This document shows positions 31,203-41,491 of a DNA stretch of 64,000 nucleotides, in pieces (the first letter of the stretch is position 1; each line of letters begins with the position of its first letter). The notes beneath the pieces are model-generated. The model searched no databases. It saw only the letters and a list, made by a program, of their open reading frames with translations, and had not been told where the DNA came from. The position numbers were made by a program, and so were the translations under genes. Source of the stretch: Microcaldota archaeon (GTDB taxonomy: Archaea; Micrarchaeota; Micrarchaeia; Norongarragalinales; SBBD01); the NCBI GenBank assembly GCA_016212475.1, contig JACRGC010000002.1, positions 1 through 64,000 of the forward strand. The letters run 5' to 3'.

Positions 31203-34200
31203 CTATTTTTCCATCCCTTTTATAGTTTCCTTTTTCCTGATCGGAAGTTTGAATGAAAAAACCGTTCCCTTCCCAAAAACCGAATCCACCTCGATTTTCC
31301 CTCCGTGCATTTCAACAAGCATCTTGCAAATCGAAAGCCCAAGCCCCGAACCTCCGTATTTGCGGTCAACCGATGCGTCCACCTGGTAGAATTTCTGGAA
31401 CAAGTTGCCAACCTTATCTTCGGGTATCCCAATTCCTGTATCAATCACGCTAACCTCCACAAATTCTCCCTTCCTCTCCGCTGTGATTGTTACCCCTCCG
31501 GTTTCCGTGAATTTGATTGCATTGGTTGTCAGGTTTGTTATGATTTCCTTAAGCCGGATTTCATCGCCCTCAATTGTTGGGATATCCGAAATTTCAGATT
31601 TGAGGAAGATCTGTTTTTCCTCTGCCAGCAATCTAATGTCCTCAATTACGCCCTCAATCACATCCTTTACGTTAACATCCGTATAGTTCATCTCAAACCT
31701 GCCGGATTCAACCCTTGAAATTTCGAGGATGTTTTCAATCAATATCCTAAGCTGCTCCTTGTTCCTGCGGATCGCATTCATGCTCTTTAGGACCTGCGGA
31801 TCAACCTTGTCCTTGTAATCATCAATCACATCTATGTGCGCGGATATTGCCGTTATAGGTGTTTTCAGCTCATGCGAAACCATGTTGAGGAATTCCGTCT
31901 TGACTTTATCGAGGCGTTTCAGTTCCTGGTTGCTGTTTTCCATGTTTTCAATTATAGTTGCCCTCTCAGTAATGTCTTCAAATATCATCAAATAGCCAAG
32001 CGGTGCCTGTTTTTCAGTTGACAATAACGGGACTGCAGTGGTATTGATGGTTCGTTTTCCGGTTTTGCGTGTGTTCAAAAGCCCCATCGATTTTAACATG
32101 TCGAAATCTAATTCAACTATTTTTTCCAAATTTATTCCTGCCTTGAGCTGCCTAACTTCTTCGGGAGTTTGCGCAGGAAGGTTGAATATGCTTTTCATAC
32201 GGCTATCTTCAACAGACTCTATTCCTAATAGCAGCAAAGTTGCCTTGTTCATGCTTTTTAGCAAGCCATCATTGCCGTAAAAAGAAATCCCAAGCGGTGA
32301 TTGCTCGTACATGCCCCTGAATAAGGTTTGGCTCTCAGAAAGTTTATCCTCCAATTCCTTCCTTTTTGTGATGTCCTCCTTGATTGCAATGAAGTGGCTG
32401 ACTGAACCGTCTTTTTCAAGGATCGGAGTGATTGTCATTTGTTCTATGCCCCCCCTTCCGCCCTTATAGCTGTTGATAATTTCGCCCGACCATGTTTTTC
32501 CGCTATTAATCGTATCCCACAAATTCTTGTAAAATGCCAAATCCTGCTTTCCCGATTTAAGAATTCTGGGATTGGCCCCAATTGCCTCTTCAGAACTGTA
32601 GCCCGTAAGTTTTGTAAATGAGGGGTTGACGTACTGAATTTTCCCGTAGATATCGGTAATTACAATCGCATTTTCAGCCGATTGCAAAGCGGATGATAGC
32701 AGGCTCATCTGGTCATTCATTTTTATTTTTTCCGTAACATCCATCAAAATCCCAGCCATCCCAATTGGCGACCCATTCCTTGTTTTGACCGATGCCTTTG
32801 TGCTTAAAGTTATTTTTTTACCATCGGGAAGGAGGATGCTATGAATATCATCGTATTTTTCATTTCTGGAAATTGCGTTTTGGATGCCTAGTTGCATTTT
32901 TTCTCTTTCCATTGGATCGACATATTTGAGGTAATTTTTGAACGAGCCCACAAAATTTTGGTCAATGCCCTTATACACGGAGCTAAAATTATCCGAAAAA
33001 ATAACCTTATCATTGATCATATCCCAATCGAAAGTGACCGCATTTGCCGATGTGATCGAATAGTTCAGCCTCTCCTCGCTTTCCTTAAGCTTAAGTTCCG
33101 CCGCCTTGATTTTGCTTATGTCCCTAACAGTTGCCTGCAAAAGGTCCTTTCCGCCCCAGTTGAACCTGGAAAGGAGAACTGTTGCAGAAAATTCAGTGCC
33201 ATCGAGTTTTTTATGCGTCCATTCAAAGAAATTTTTTCCCTCTGTCATTGCCTTCATTATCGCATTTTTTGCCATCTCCCCTGAAGGCTGCCCGTTTGGC
33301 TGCAACAGAGGTGAAACATCCCAAGGGCCCAAATTTGTGAATTCATCAGAATTTTTCGCCCCGAATAATTTGACCGTTGCCGCATTGGCCGAAGTGAATT
33401 TCCATGTGGGCGGCTCTAGAGTCATGATTGCATCCTGGGAAGATTCAAAAACGTTCTTGAATTTTTCCTCATTTTCCCTAATTTCCGTGGATGTTTTTGA
33501 TAATCTATCCAGCATGCTGTTGACCGAGATTGAAACATCTGTGATTTCATCATCGGATGCCACTTCCACCCTTGTTTTTATATCTCCAGTTTTAGAGATG
33601 ACTTCCAGCTGTGTTTCCAATCTTGAAATCCTCTTGAGGAAAAATTCATCCACTAAAAAGCCTGCAAGAAGGACAAACCCGATGATTACAATAATCAGGA
33701 TGTATATGAAATCATTTATGTTCTTCCTCCCATACTGGAAAATCGAACGGTCGTTTTGAACCTCAAGGAGATATTTTGGTTCGCCAAAAACATCGTTTAT
33801 GGTCGAATAGCCCTCAATCATTGAATCATTAACCTCCAATATATAGCTGGCGGATTTTTTTTCCAGCAATTCCTTTTCAGCTATTTTATGGTTTGGGTGC
33901 CCATCCTCGCTACCAATCTCGTGGATTTTTATGCTGTATTTTAATTCCTCCCCAAGTTCGGAAATTTCAGTTTCATCCAAGAACCTGCCAATGAAGAGCC
34001 ACCCTGTGCTTGGGCCATTCCCCTGGCTGTCAAAAATCGATTCAACGGCTATTATCATGGGGCCTTGCTTTAGGTAAATGAAGCCATCCAGATCCGTGTG
34101 ATTTTCCACATTCGCATTTCCGAAATGATCCAATCCTTCGGATGTGAATTTCAAAAGCTTATCCTTGGTCATCAATTCAGCAATTCCATCGGGCAGAGGC

Positions 34201-34574
34201 AGAATTTTCTTATCCGTGTGGTCATAAAATCTGGTTAATACAGGGGAATATGATGAATTGAAAACCATTACCACATCAAAATGGTTGGCTTCGTGGGTGT
34301 ATATCCCGATTCCGGATTTTTCGAATTCCGCATCCGGTGCCTTGGCATAATTATACATGTCATCCCATGTCGAATAATCGACAGCCGTCTGGTCGAGGTG
34401 CTCATATTCGGATACAAGCCTATCGTTTGCCTGCCTCACAATGGTTTCCATTTTTTCCTTTTCAAGATTCTTGTAGGTATCGAGCATCGGGCCTTTTGCA
34501 TAGAGGAAAATGAGGAGAATTACAAGTGCGGATAGGGCGAGTAGGATCAATAATGTTTTGATGTGCGCCTTCAT
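31203..34574 (-). CDS. Sensor histidine kinase: CHASE4, HAMP, multiple PAS, HisKA, HATPase_c
   Basis: CHASE4-like VDYSTWDDMYNY, PAS repeats, VSHELKTPITAI, DTGIGIPEDKVGNLFQKFYQ, GGSGLGLSICK. Confidence 0.95.
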   Translation of the reverse strand: MKAHIKTLLILLALSALVILLIFLYAKGPMLDTYKNLEKEKMETIVRQANDRLVSEYEHLDQTAVDYSTWDDMYNYAKAPDAEFEKSGIGIYTHEANHFDVVMVFNSSYSPVLTRFYDHTDKKILPLPDGIAELMTKDKLLKFTSEGLDHFGNANVENHTDLDGFIYLKQGPMIIAVESIFDSQGNGPSTGWLFIGRFLDETEISELGEELKYSIKIHEIGSEDGHPNHKIAEKELLEKKSASYILEVNDSMIEGYSTINDVFGEPKYLLEVQNDRSIFQYGRKNINDFIYILIIVIIGFVLLAGFLVDEFFLKRISRLETQLEVISKTGDIKTRVEVASDDEITDVSISVNSMLDRLSKTSTEIRENEEKFKNVFESSQDAIMTLEPPTWKFTSANAATVKLFGAKNSDEFTNLGPWDVSPLLQPNGQPSGEMAKNAIMKAMTEGKNFFEWTHKKLDGTEFSATVLLSRFNWGGKDLLQATVRDISKIKAAELKLKESEERLNYSITSANAVTFDWDMINDKVIFSDNFSSVYKGIDQNFVGSFKNYLKYVDPMEREKMQLGIQNAISRNEKYDDIHSILLPDGKKITLSTKASVKTRNGSPIGMAGILMDVTEKIKMNDQMSLLSSALQSAENAIVITDIYGKIQYVNPSFTKLTGYSSEEAIGANPRILKSGKQDLAFYKNLWDTINSGKTWSGEIINSYKGGRGGIEQMTITPILEKDGSVSHFIAIKEDITKRKELEDKLSESQTLFRGMYEQSPLGISFYGNDGLLKSMNKATLLLLGIESVEDSRMKSIFNLPAQTPEEVRQLKAGINLEKIVELDFDMLKSMGLLNTRKTGKRTINTTAVPLLSTEKQAPLGYLMIFEDITERATIIENMENSNQELKRLDKVKTEFLNMVSHELKTPITAISAHIDVIDDYKDKVDPQVLKSMNAIRRNKEQLRILIENILEISRVESGRFEMNYTDVNVKDVIEGVIEDIRLLAEEKQIFLKSEISDIPTIEGDEIRLKEIITNLTTNAIKFTETGGVTITAERKGEFVEVSVIDTGIGIPEDKVGNLFQKFYQVDASVDRKYGGSGLGLSICKMLVEMHGGKIEVDSVFGKGTVFSFKLPIRKKETIKGMEK

Positions 34575-34807
34575 TTGCCCGCCACCTCAAACCAATTTTT
34601 AGGCAGAGTTTCAAAACTGCCACTAGTGCTTGTATCATAACCCGACGATCCCAAGAAAAAATCAGCGTGGATTGCATAGCGTCGGGATCCGGGAAAAACC
34701 AAATTTCCCTTTATTAGTCCGCCGTTTGCCGGATATGAAAATTTTCCGGTTTGCATCTTATTCCGTGAATTGCCAAAATGGGTGCATTGAAAGCCAAGCG
34801 CTTCCAT
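34571..34807 (-). CDS. Possible small protein, start/stop overlap with the histidine kinase gene
   Basis: 78 aa; stop TGA overlaps kinase ATG (ATGA). Confidence 0.3.
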   Translation of the reverse strand: MEALGFQCTHFGNSRNKMQTGKFSYPANGGLIKGNLVFPGSRRYAIHADFFLGSSGYDTSTSGSFETLPKNWFEVAGK

Positions 34808-34926
34808 ATAAAGCTACTCGGAAATCCTATATTAACCTTCGGAAAAAAAGGGTTATTCCCCAAAAGCGGAATTTGATGGAAAATTTTATTAAGATAGCCA
34901 AGTTAATCCCGTAAAAAGGTGGTGCC

Positions 34927-35412
34927 ATGCAAAAAATTATCCCGAATCTGTGGTTTGATTCAAATGCAGAGGAGGCTGCAAGGTTTTATGCGGCGATTTT
35001 CAAGGATTCAAAAATAGGCGCCATTTCAAGGTTTGGCGAGGAGGGCGCAAAAGTCTCGGGCCAAAAAGCCGGATCCGTCATGACAGTTGCATTTTCCCTG
35101 AACGGGCAGGATTTCCTTGCACTCAATGGCGGGCCGATTTTCAAGTTTTCAGAGGCTATTTCATTTGTTGTCTATTGCGATAGCCAATCCGAAATCGATT
35201 ATTATTGGGAAAAGCTGACGGAAGGCGGGCAGGAAGTGCAGTGCGGGTGGCTGAAGGACAAATTCGGGCTTTCATGGCAAATTGTCCCAACCGAGCTGGC
35301 AAAAATGATGCAAAGCGGGAATCCCGAAAAATCAAGGAAGGCAATGGAAGCACTGCTCAAAATGGTCAAGCTCGATATTGGGAAGCTGAAGGCGGCATAT
35401 GATTCCGGCTGA
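34927..35412 (+). CDS. VOC family (PhnB-like) protein
   Basis: IPNLWFDSNAEEAARFYAAIFKDSKIG...; FGLSWQIVP. Confidence 0.9.
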   Translation: MQKIIPNLWFDSNAEEAARFYAAIFKDSKIGAISRFGEEGAKVSGQKAGSVMTVAFSLNGQDFLALNGGPIFKFSEAISFVVYCDSQSEIDYYWEKLTEGGQEVQCGWLKDKFGLSWQIVPTELAKMMQSGNPEKSRKAMEALLKMVKLDIGKLKAAYDSG

Positions 35413-35455
35413 AATAACTGTGATGATAAAAATATTTCTGAAATATGCTTCAGTT

Positions 35456-36238
35456 TTAACCTTTTGTTTCAAATGCAAGATTGGCTGTTTCCAGATTCAA
35501 ATCGGTGAATTTTTTCAAATTTCCCCTTTCCCGTTCATTTATTTTCATAATCCCAACATCCCAATGGAATGCTATCCAATCTCCAACTGCAATATCTTCA
35601 GTAAGCCTCAAGTTTCCCTCGTAAAAAGAGATGTTGCGCAAAATTTCCTCCCCGAAGAAATATTTTCCCTCCCCGAAAAGTACGGGTTTGTATTCAACAA
35701 TTGCCCCATTAATCCTTTCGTTGTTTTTCCCCTCAATTCCTTCCTTCGCCGTTTTCAACTCAACCACTTTTCCAAATGGCGTCCTGCACCTATCCGCATT
35801 GAACAAATTCCAGTCGACTTTGCCGGTTATGAATTTGATGTAATAAACATGGAATGAATGGTGCGGGTAAACCTTTTTTGGGAGTTTTTCTGCAAGCATT
35901 TGCGCCCTTGGAATTTGCATCTTTCCCTTCCCCACTAAATCATGGGTAATTATTTCAGAAACTGCATCCCTGCTGACCTTTTCAAGCAATTCATTCCCAA
36001 GCCAATAAGCTTCGCAAACCTTGTAATTGAAAGGATCCAGCCCATTCTCTTTCCCAATCAGCTTCAAATACGGGTAATGCCCCTCAAAAAAGGTAAGTGC
36101 ATGCTTTAACTGCTCCTCATTCCGCTTATTCTTATCCCCCAAATACTCAGAAAATGCTTTTCCAAAATCAACCGGCCCGCAGTATTTCAAATGGTTTGTG
36201 ACGCTCCCAAATCTGGCTGATAGCTCTACTCCTTCCAT
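35456..36238 (-). CDS. DUF6390-like protein
   Basis: ELSARFGS.TNHLKYCGP; FEGHYPYLKLIGKENGLDPFNYKVCEAYWLGNELL. Confidence 0.6.
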   Translation of the reverse strand: MEGVELSARFGSVTNHLKYCGPVDFGKAFSEYLGDKNKRNEEQLKHALTFFEGHYPYLKLIGKENGLDPFNYKVCEAYWLGNELLEKVSRDAVSEIITHDLVGKGKMQIPRAQMLAEKLPKKVYPHHSFHVYYIKFITGKVDWNLFNADRCRTPFGKVVELKTAKEGIEGKNNERINGAIVEYKPVLFGEGKYFFGEEILRNISFYEGNLRLTEDIAVGDWIAFHWDVGIMKINERERGNLKKFTDLNLETANLAFETKG

Positions 36239-37164
36239 AGCGATCCGTCCCTGACCTCATTAAAGAACATTTTGGGCAGTTTTGCAACCTGCGATATTCC
36301 AACCACCAGCACTATTCCGGCTGTAATCAATAGCAAACCAAATGCATCCTGCAAAATAGGCGCTTTCCCAAGGAAAATGTAATTGAGCGCAGTTGTAATC
36401 GGGCCGCCAAGAGTCAAAATCGCAGTTGCAGTAGTTGCTTTTGCGTATTTCAATGCGGCATACCAGCTAGAAATAAACAAGAACAGCAAAGCAGATGTGA
36501 TTGCAACCCATTCATAGTGAGCTGTGGTTAAGGCGGACATAAGCCCGATTTTTCCAACCGCTGCCAAATACGCAAAAATGAACGCGGTCCCAAAAAACAT
36601 CCTCCCAAAGCCAACAAACCTTGCTTCTATTTGCTTGTTATTCATTATCCATTTTGATAGCACATATTCAAATCCCCAAATAACCGTTGCTCCCAAAACC
36701 AAAAGCTCTCCGGCTCCAAACGAAAGCAAATTCTCCTTTCCAAGAAGCAAAAAGTTGCCTCCAAGCGCTATTCCAGCTCCAATCAAAACATTTCTCGAAG
36801 CTTTTTCCTTCAAGAGGAAGAATGCAAACACCGCTGAGAAAATGAATAACATCCTAAACAAGAACGATCCCTTAACTGCTGAAATCATTGAAAGCCCTTG
36901 GAAGAACATCAAAAACGGAACGCTTCCCCCAATTAAGCCAATTAAAGCTAGCCAGCCCCATTGCCTTGCAGTCAATTTAAGCAATTTTTCCCTCTCCTTG
37001 AATGCAAAAATAGCGCCTACAATCAAAATTGCAGCCCCCAAGTTTTTCATGGCTGTAAAGAGTGCAGCATCAATCCCCTTCACTGCAAGAGCATTCAGAA
37101 AAACAGAAACTCCTGAAACAATCGCAGTTATGAAAGCTAAAACTATTCCTTTTTGTTCAGACAT
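36226..37164 (-). CDS. EamA/DMT family transporter
   Basis: About 10 TM segments, duplicated EamA pattern. Confidence 0.85.
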   Translation of the reverse strand: MSEQKGIVLAFITAIVSGVSVFLNALAVKGIDAALFTAMKNLGAAILIVGAIFAFKEREKLLKLTARQWGWLALIGLIGGSVPFLMFFQGLSMISAVKGSFLFRMLFIFSAVFAFFLLKEKASRNVLIGAGIALGGNFLLLGKENLLSFGAGELLVLGATVIWGFEYVLSKWIMNNKQIEARFVGFGRMFFGTAFIFAYLAAVGKIGLMSALTTAHYEWVAITSALLFLFISSWYAALKYAKATTATAILTLGGPITTALNYIFLGKAPILQDAFGLLLITAGIVLVVGISQVAKLPKMFFNEVRDGSLWKE

Positions 37165-37254
37165 AATTCCACCACTGAAAATTTAATGCAATATCGTTAA
37201 AAAAGGCTACTGCCTAATTGCAAACGGGAATTAATGTTCCCGACTTGTATTCTT

Positions 37255-37743
37255 ATGGCAAAAAAACTTTCACTTGGGATTTTCTCATTCTCATGCTGTG
37301 AGGATTCTTCGATTGTTTTGGTTGAAATGATGAACGATCATTGGAAGGATTGGGCAAAACTTATTGATTTCAAATACGCGCGCATCCTCCAAACAAAAAA
37401 CACCCTCGGCGAAATGGACGTTGCAATAATTGAAGGCGCAATTGCACATGAAAAAGATAGGCAAAAAGTTCTTGAAATCCGAAAACTTGCAAAGAAAGTG
37501 GTTGCAATCGGCTCTTGCGCTTGTGTTGGGCTCCCAGCTGGCCAGCGAAACCTTTTCAATGAGGAAACCAAAAAAGAGATCCAATTCATAATTGATAAAT
37601 TCGGCATGATGGAAAAAGTGGAATCCATACCCCAAATCATCCATGTTGATGACATGGTTGTTGGCTGCCCGATGGACGAGGCAAAATTCCTGGAGGTTTT
37701 GAACAAGTATTTGGTTGAATTCGAAGTGGTTCCTAAACCGTAA
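37255..37743 (+). CDS. [NiFe] hydrogenase small subunit-like (20 kDa family)
   Basis: FSFSCCEDS, AIIEGAI, VVAIGSCACVG, VVGCPMDEAKF. Confidence 0.87.
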   Translation: MAKKLSLGIFSFSCCEDSSIVLVEMMNDHWKDWAKLIDFKYARILQTKNTLGEMDVAIIEGAIAHEKDRQKVLEIRKLAKKVVAIGSCACVGLPAGQRNLFNEETKKEIQFIIDKFGMMEKVESIPQIIHVDDMVVGCPMDEAKFLEVLNKYLVEFEVVPKP

Positions 37744-37885
37744 ATCAATGATATTTTGGATTTTGATAAATGGATGGATTTTGGATTGGTTGGAAAATAT
37801 TGATTTTGTAATTTCGTTTATGTTGGATTGGTTCATTTGTCCAATCCAATTAAAATTGTAAAAAAATGTTTTTTTGGTGGGTTTC

Positions 37886-39160
37886 ATGCATCTTGATTTC
37901 GACATTAATTTGGACGCAATCAGCAAAATCGAAGGCCATGCAGCGCTTTCACTTAAGGTTCGAAACGATGAGGTTTTGGATGTCCAGTTCCAGATAACCG
38001 AGCAAAAAAGGTTCTATTCGCAGGCGGTCCGCGGAAAATCAGCTCTCAATGTTGCCCAACTCGTTTCCAGAATTTGCGGAACCTGCTCAATTGCCCATCT
38101 CTCATGCTGCCTTGAAGCAGTTGAAAACGCGCTTAAAATCGAGCCGACACAGCAAACCAAACTCTTGCGCAAACTTACAACTTATGGCATGTATATCCGC
38201 GACCATGCAATGCACCTTTACATGTTTTCCCTGCCTGATGTGCTAAGGAAAGATTCCATTTTGGAAATCGCCGAGACCTCTCCAGAACTAGTTGAGCAAT
38301 GCTTCAAAATCAAAGCAGCTGGAAACAACCTCTCAAAATTGATTGCCGGCAAAGCAATCCATGCAACATACCCAGAAATTGGCGGGCACGCGCAAATACC
38401 GGACAAGGAGGCTGTGAAAAAATCAATTGCCGAACTTAAATCTGCCCGCGAGGAAATATTTGACATGATGCAAATCTACCATGAAAGCGATTTCAAATTC
38501 GAGCGCGAAACAAGGTATGTTTGCACAAACAATGATGATTTTTCCTACACCGGCGATGAAATCATAAGTTCAACTGGCACGCCTGTTCCAAAATCGCACT
38601 ATTTATGGCATCTTCAAAGGGTGATTTTGCCCTACTCCACATCAACCGGCTTCCAATTCCGCGGGAAGGAATTCATGGTGGGTTCGCTTGCACGGATGAA
38701 TTTGAAAAAAAACAGCCTGCACAAGGATACGAAGCGCGATGCCTCCTCATATATTGCAGAATTCCCATCAAAGGATGTTTACAAGAACAATTTGGCGCAG
38801 GCAATTGAAACCCTCCATTCAATAGACCATTCAATTGAGCTTTTGGAAACAACGGATTTCAGGCCTGAAACCCCAATTGCCCCAACTATCAAGGATGGGA
38901 TTGGCGTAGCTGCAATCGAAGCTCCAAGGGGAACGCTTTACTATCATGTTGAAATTGGCGATCTCAAAGTCAAGGAAGTCGATCTTGTAATCCCAACCGC
39001 CCAAAATCAGGTGAACATCGGCTTTGACATAAAGCAATTGGTTGAAACCAACCTTCACCTTCCAAAGCCGGAGCTTGAATTTGAAATTGAAAAGCTGATC
39101 CGCGCATACGATCCTTGCATGAGCTGTGCGACCCATTTTTTGAAGGTCAAGTGGCTTTAA
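37886..39160 (+). CDS. [NiFe] hydrogenase large subunit, group 3-like
   Basis: RICGTCSIAH (L1) and DPCMSCATH (L2) with 7-residue C-terminal tail FLKVKWL. Confidence 0.93.
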   Translation: MHLDFDINLDAISKIEGHAALSLKVRNDEVLDVQFQITEQKRFYSQAVRGKSALNVAQLVSRICGTCSIAHLSCCLEAVENALKIEPTQQTKLLRKLTTYGMYIRDHAMHLYMFSLPDVLRKDSILEIAETSPELVEQCFKIKAAGNNLSKLIAGKAIHATYPEIGGHAQIPDKEAVKKSIAELKSAREEIFDMMQIYHESDFKFERETRYVCTNNDDFSYTGDEIISSTGTPVPKSHYLWHLQRVILPYSTSTGFQFRGKEFMVGSLARMNLKKNSLHKDTKRDASSYIAEFPSKDVYKNNLAQAIETLHSIDHSIELLETTDFRPETPIAPTIKDGIGVAAIEAPRGTLYYHVEIGDLKVKEVDLVIPTAQNQVNIGFDIKQLVETNLHLPKPELEFEIEKLIRAYDPCMSCATHFLKVKWL

Positions 39161-39193
39161 TCGTTTTTAGGTAGTCTAAATTTATTTGAATAA

Positions 39194-39994
39194 TTAGGTG
39201 CGGTTTTTTTCAGTAGATTTCTTTTTCAATTCTGCCAGCCGTGCTTCCATTTTCCTGATCATGGTTTCCAGTTCGGTAATATTTGCGCTTTTTAATTTGG
39301 GTTTAAAGTAAATCAATCTGTATTTGGTTATTTGATTTCTCATGGATTCAACACTCATCCTCAAAATCTTTGCAGCAATTGATACGTTGCCCATGGCAAA
39401 ATGCAATGCCAATCTAAGCCTCCGCTCTTGTTGTTTTTTTCCTTTTTCCACATACTCGTCTATTTTTGGAAAATTCCTCCTAAGTTCATCCCGGCTCAAT
39501 GATCCCTTATAGAACTCTTTTGATGCTTTGTGTAAATTTCCAAAATTCCTCAACACACTTTTCAGGAATCTATCCTTAATCTCCGGAGCCAAACTAGCCC
39601 TTGAAAAATCATATCCCGTCATCAGTTTCTCACTTGGTTTTTTTTGTTTTTTTCGAAATTCAATTGCTGATGCGAAATTTTGCAAATTGTATTTTTTCAC
39701 TAAGTTACTAACCGTTTTTGAGGAAATCCCAAACATATGCGCTGTCCCGGTTTTGTTTCCCCTAGCTAGGTACAATCCAAGCCTTAAGCGCCTGGCTTGC
39801 CGTTTCTTTCCTTGTGCAATTATTTCATCGATTTCCGGAATTCTTTTTCTGATTTTCGATTTGCCTAATTTGTAAGCGAACAGTTCTTTGTTTGCTCTAC
39901 TCAAGACTCCAAAATCCTTAATTACCCTCTTTTTGTACTTGGCAATTTCTTCAGGAGATAGCATTCTAATCTGGACTGATTTTTTCATTTCCAT
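39194..39994 (-). CDS. DNA-binding protein with two tandem FIS-like HTH units
   Basis: Internal duplication; GNKTGTAHMFGISSKTVSNLVKKYNL and GNVSIAAKILRMSVESMRNQITKYRL. Confidence 0.6.
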   Translation of the reverse strand: MEMKKSVQIRMLSPEEIAKYKKRVIKDFGVLSRANKELFAYKLGKSKIRKRIPEIDEIIAQGKKRQARRLRLGLYLARGNKTGTAHMFGISSKTVSNLVKKYNLQNFASAIEFRKKQKKPSEKLMTGYDFSRASLAPEIKDRFLKSVLRNFGNLHKASKEFYKGSLSRDELRRNFPKIDEYVEKGKKQQERRLRLALHFAMGNVSIAAKILRMSVESMRNQITKYRLIYFKPKLKSANITELETMIRKMEARLAELKKKSTEKNRT

Positions 39995-40054
39995 AATAAC
40001 TGTTTATTTAATAGCTACTTAATATTGTTTTCCAAATCAGTTTTCCTTCAGAAC

Positions 40055-40480
40055 TCAACCCAGCTTATTTGGCACAATATAGTTTTTTGTGATTTTCTCC
40101 TTCAGCTCAATTAGCGCCTTCTTTTCCGGATATTTCCTTGGAACTGCAAAAATCAATGCGCTATCAAGCTTACCCATCCGTTTCAGCAGCCGAAGCGTGA
40201 TTCCCAAATCAAAATCATGCATCGTGTAGATTTTTTGCATGACTATTGCTTCCAAATCCGTGATTATTTCAACTTTTTCAATTCCATCCGCAGAATCAAT
40301 TATTGTCAAATCCCTCCCTTCCTCCTCGATGTTTTCAACCCCATCGATTTCCCGGATTTCGATTTTTGGGAATGCTTTTTTGAGTTGGGGCATGATCCTG
40401 ATTGGCACGCTATCATCCCGAACCAGCGGATTTCCAACAATTAGGATTTTTCCTTTTTTTTCCATGCCTTGATGCACCAA
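40055..40480 (-). CDS. Hydrogenase maturation protease (HycI/HyaD-like)
   Basis: ILIVGNPLVRDDSV N-terminus and IIDSADG; next to hydrogenase genes. Confidence 0.75.
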   Translation of the reverse strand: MVHQGMEKKGKILIVGNPLVRDDSVPIRIMPQLKKAFPKIEIREIDGVENIEEEGRDLTIIDSADGIEKVEIITDLEAIVMQKIYTMHDFDLGITLRLLKRMGKLDSALIFAVPRKYPEKKALIELKEKITKNYIVPNKLG

Positions 40481-40602
40481 AATTGGGTGGTTCCCTTTTC
40501 CCTATCTGATCTTCCCCTAATTTCAGCTATTAAAAACAAACTGGACTTTTTTTAAAGGATTGCAGATTAATTAATCCAATTTGCTTTAGTTGTGTGATTC
40601 CC

Positions 40603-41346
40603 ATGGAATTCAAGGCCGAAATAACCGACATCAAAACATTCGTTGACAAATCCGCATCCCTGCAGCCCCATACGCGCATCTACAGGATGAAAATACCCGA
40701 GGATATCAAATTCGAATTCAAATCCGGCCAATTCATAATGCTTGCAATGGAGGATTTCCCTCTTAGAAGCAACCCAAAAATGCTCAAATGGTCATCCTAT
40801 TCGATTGCATCATCGCAATTGGAAAAAACCTACTTGGAATTTTCCATTCGTCTTCTAGATACTCCCGGCTTTACAAACCATCTGAAGGAAAAAGCGCACA
40901 TCGGTTCAAAAATAAGCATCAAGGGCCCTTTTGGCGTATTCACAGTTAGGCCGGATGCCAAAAGATTGATGTATGTTTGCACCGGAACTGGCGTTGCTCC
41001 TCTTCTATCTCACATCAGAACGCTTCTTTTTAGCGGATCAACCATTCCAATTTCGCTCTTCTTTGGATTCAAGAACCCGGATGTGTATATTTTCCGCGAA
41101 GAGCTTGAGGAATTAACCAAAAAATTCCCAAATTTCAAATTGGAGCCAACAATTACCGACCCCGGCAGAACGGATTGGCAAGGCAGAACCGGAATATTCC
41201 ACGATTTCTTCCCAACCTATTCATTTGTTGGAAAAGAAGAAACGGATGTTTACATTTGCGGGAACCCCAAGATGGTTGAAGACATCAAAACCATCCTTCC
41301 AACAATTGGCTTCAACCACGATAATATTCATATTGAGCCTTGGTAA
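40603..41346 (+). CDS. FAD/NAD(P)-binding oxidoreductase (ferredoxin-NADP reductase-like; hydrogenase gamma-like without C-terminal 2Fe-2S motif)
   Basis: KSGQFIMLAM, WSSYSIASS, CTGTGVAPLLS, VYICGNPKMVEDIK. Confidence 0.87.
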   Translation: MEFKAEITDIKTFVDKSASLQPHTRIYRMKIPEDIKFEFKSGQFIMLAMEDFPLRSNPKMLKWSSYSIASSQLEKTYLEFSIRLLDTPGFTNHLKEKAHIGSKISIKGPFGVFTVRPDAKRLMYVCTGTGVAPLLSHIRTLLFSGSTIPISLFFGFKNPDVYIFREELEELTKKFPNFKLEPTITDPGRTDWQGRTGIFHDFFPTYSFVGKEETDVYICGNPKMVEDIKTILPTIGFNHDNIHIEPW

Positions 41347-41491
41347 ATACTAGAAAAAACGGCAAAACCACAATGATACTTAAGCACATTGCTATGCCAA
41401 AAGGGGAAATGCAGGAAATGTCAAAAATGGGCTGGAATTCATCCTTAGACAAGCTAGATGCGATCCTTTAGGGTTTAAATTTGCCGCCAGC

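Noticed and set aside
37291-37926. 211-aa minus-strand ORF
   Set aside because: Antisense to the hydrogenase small subunit gene; no recognisable family.
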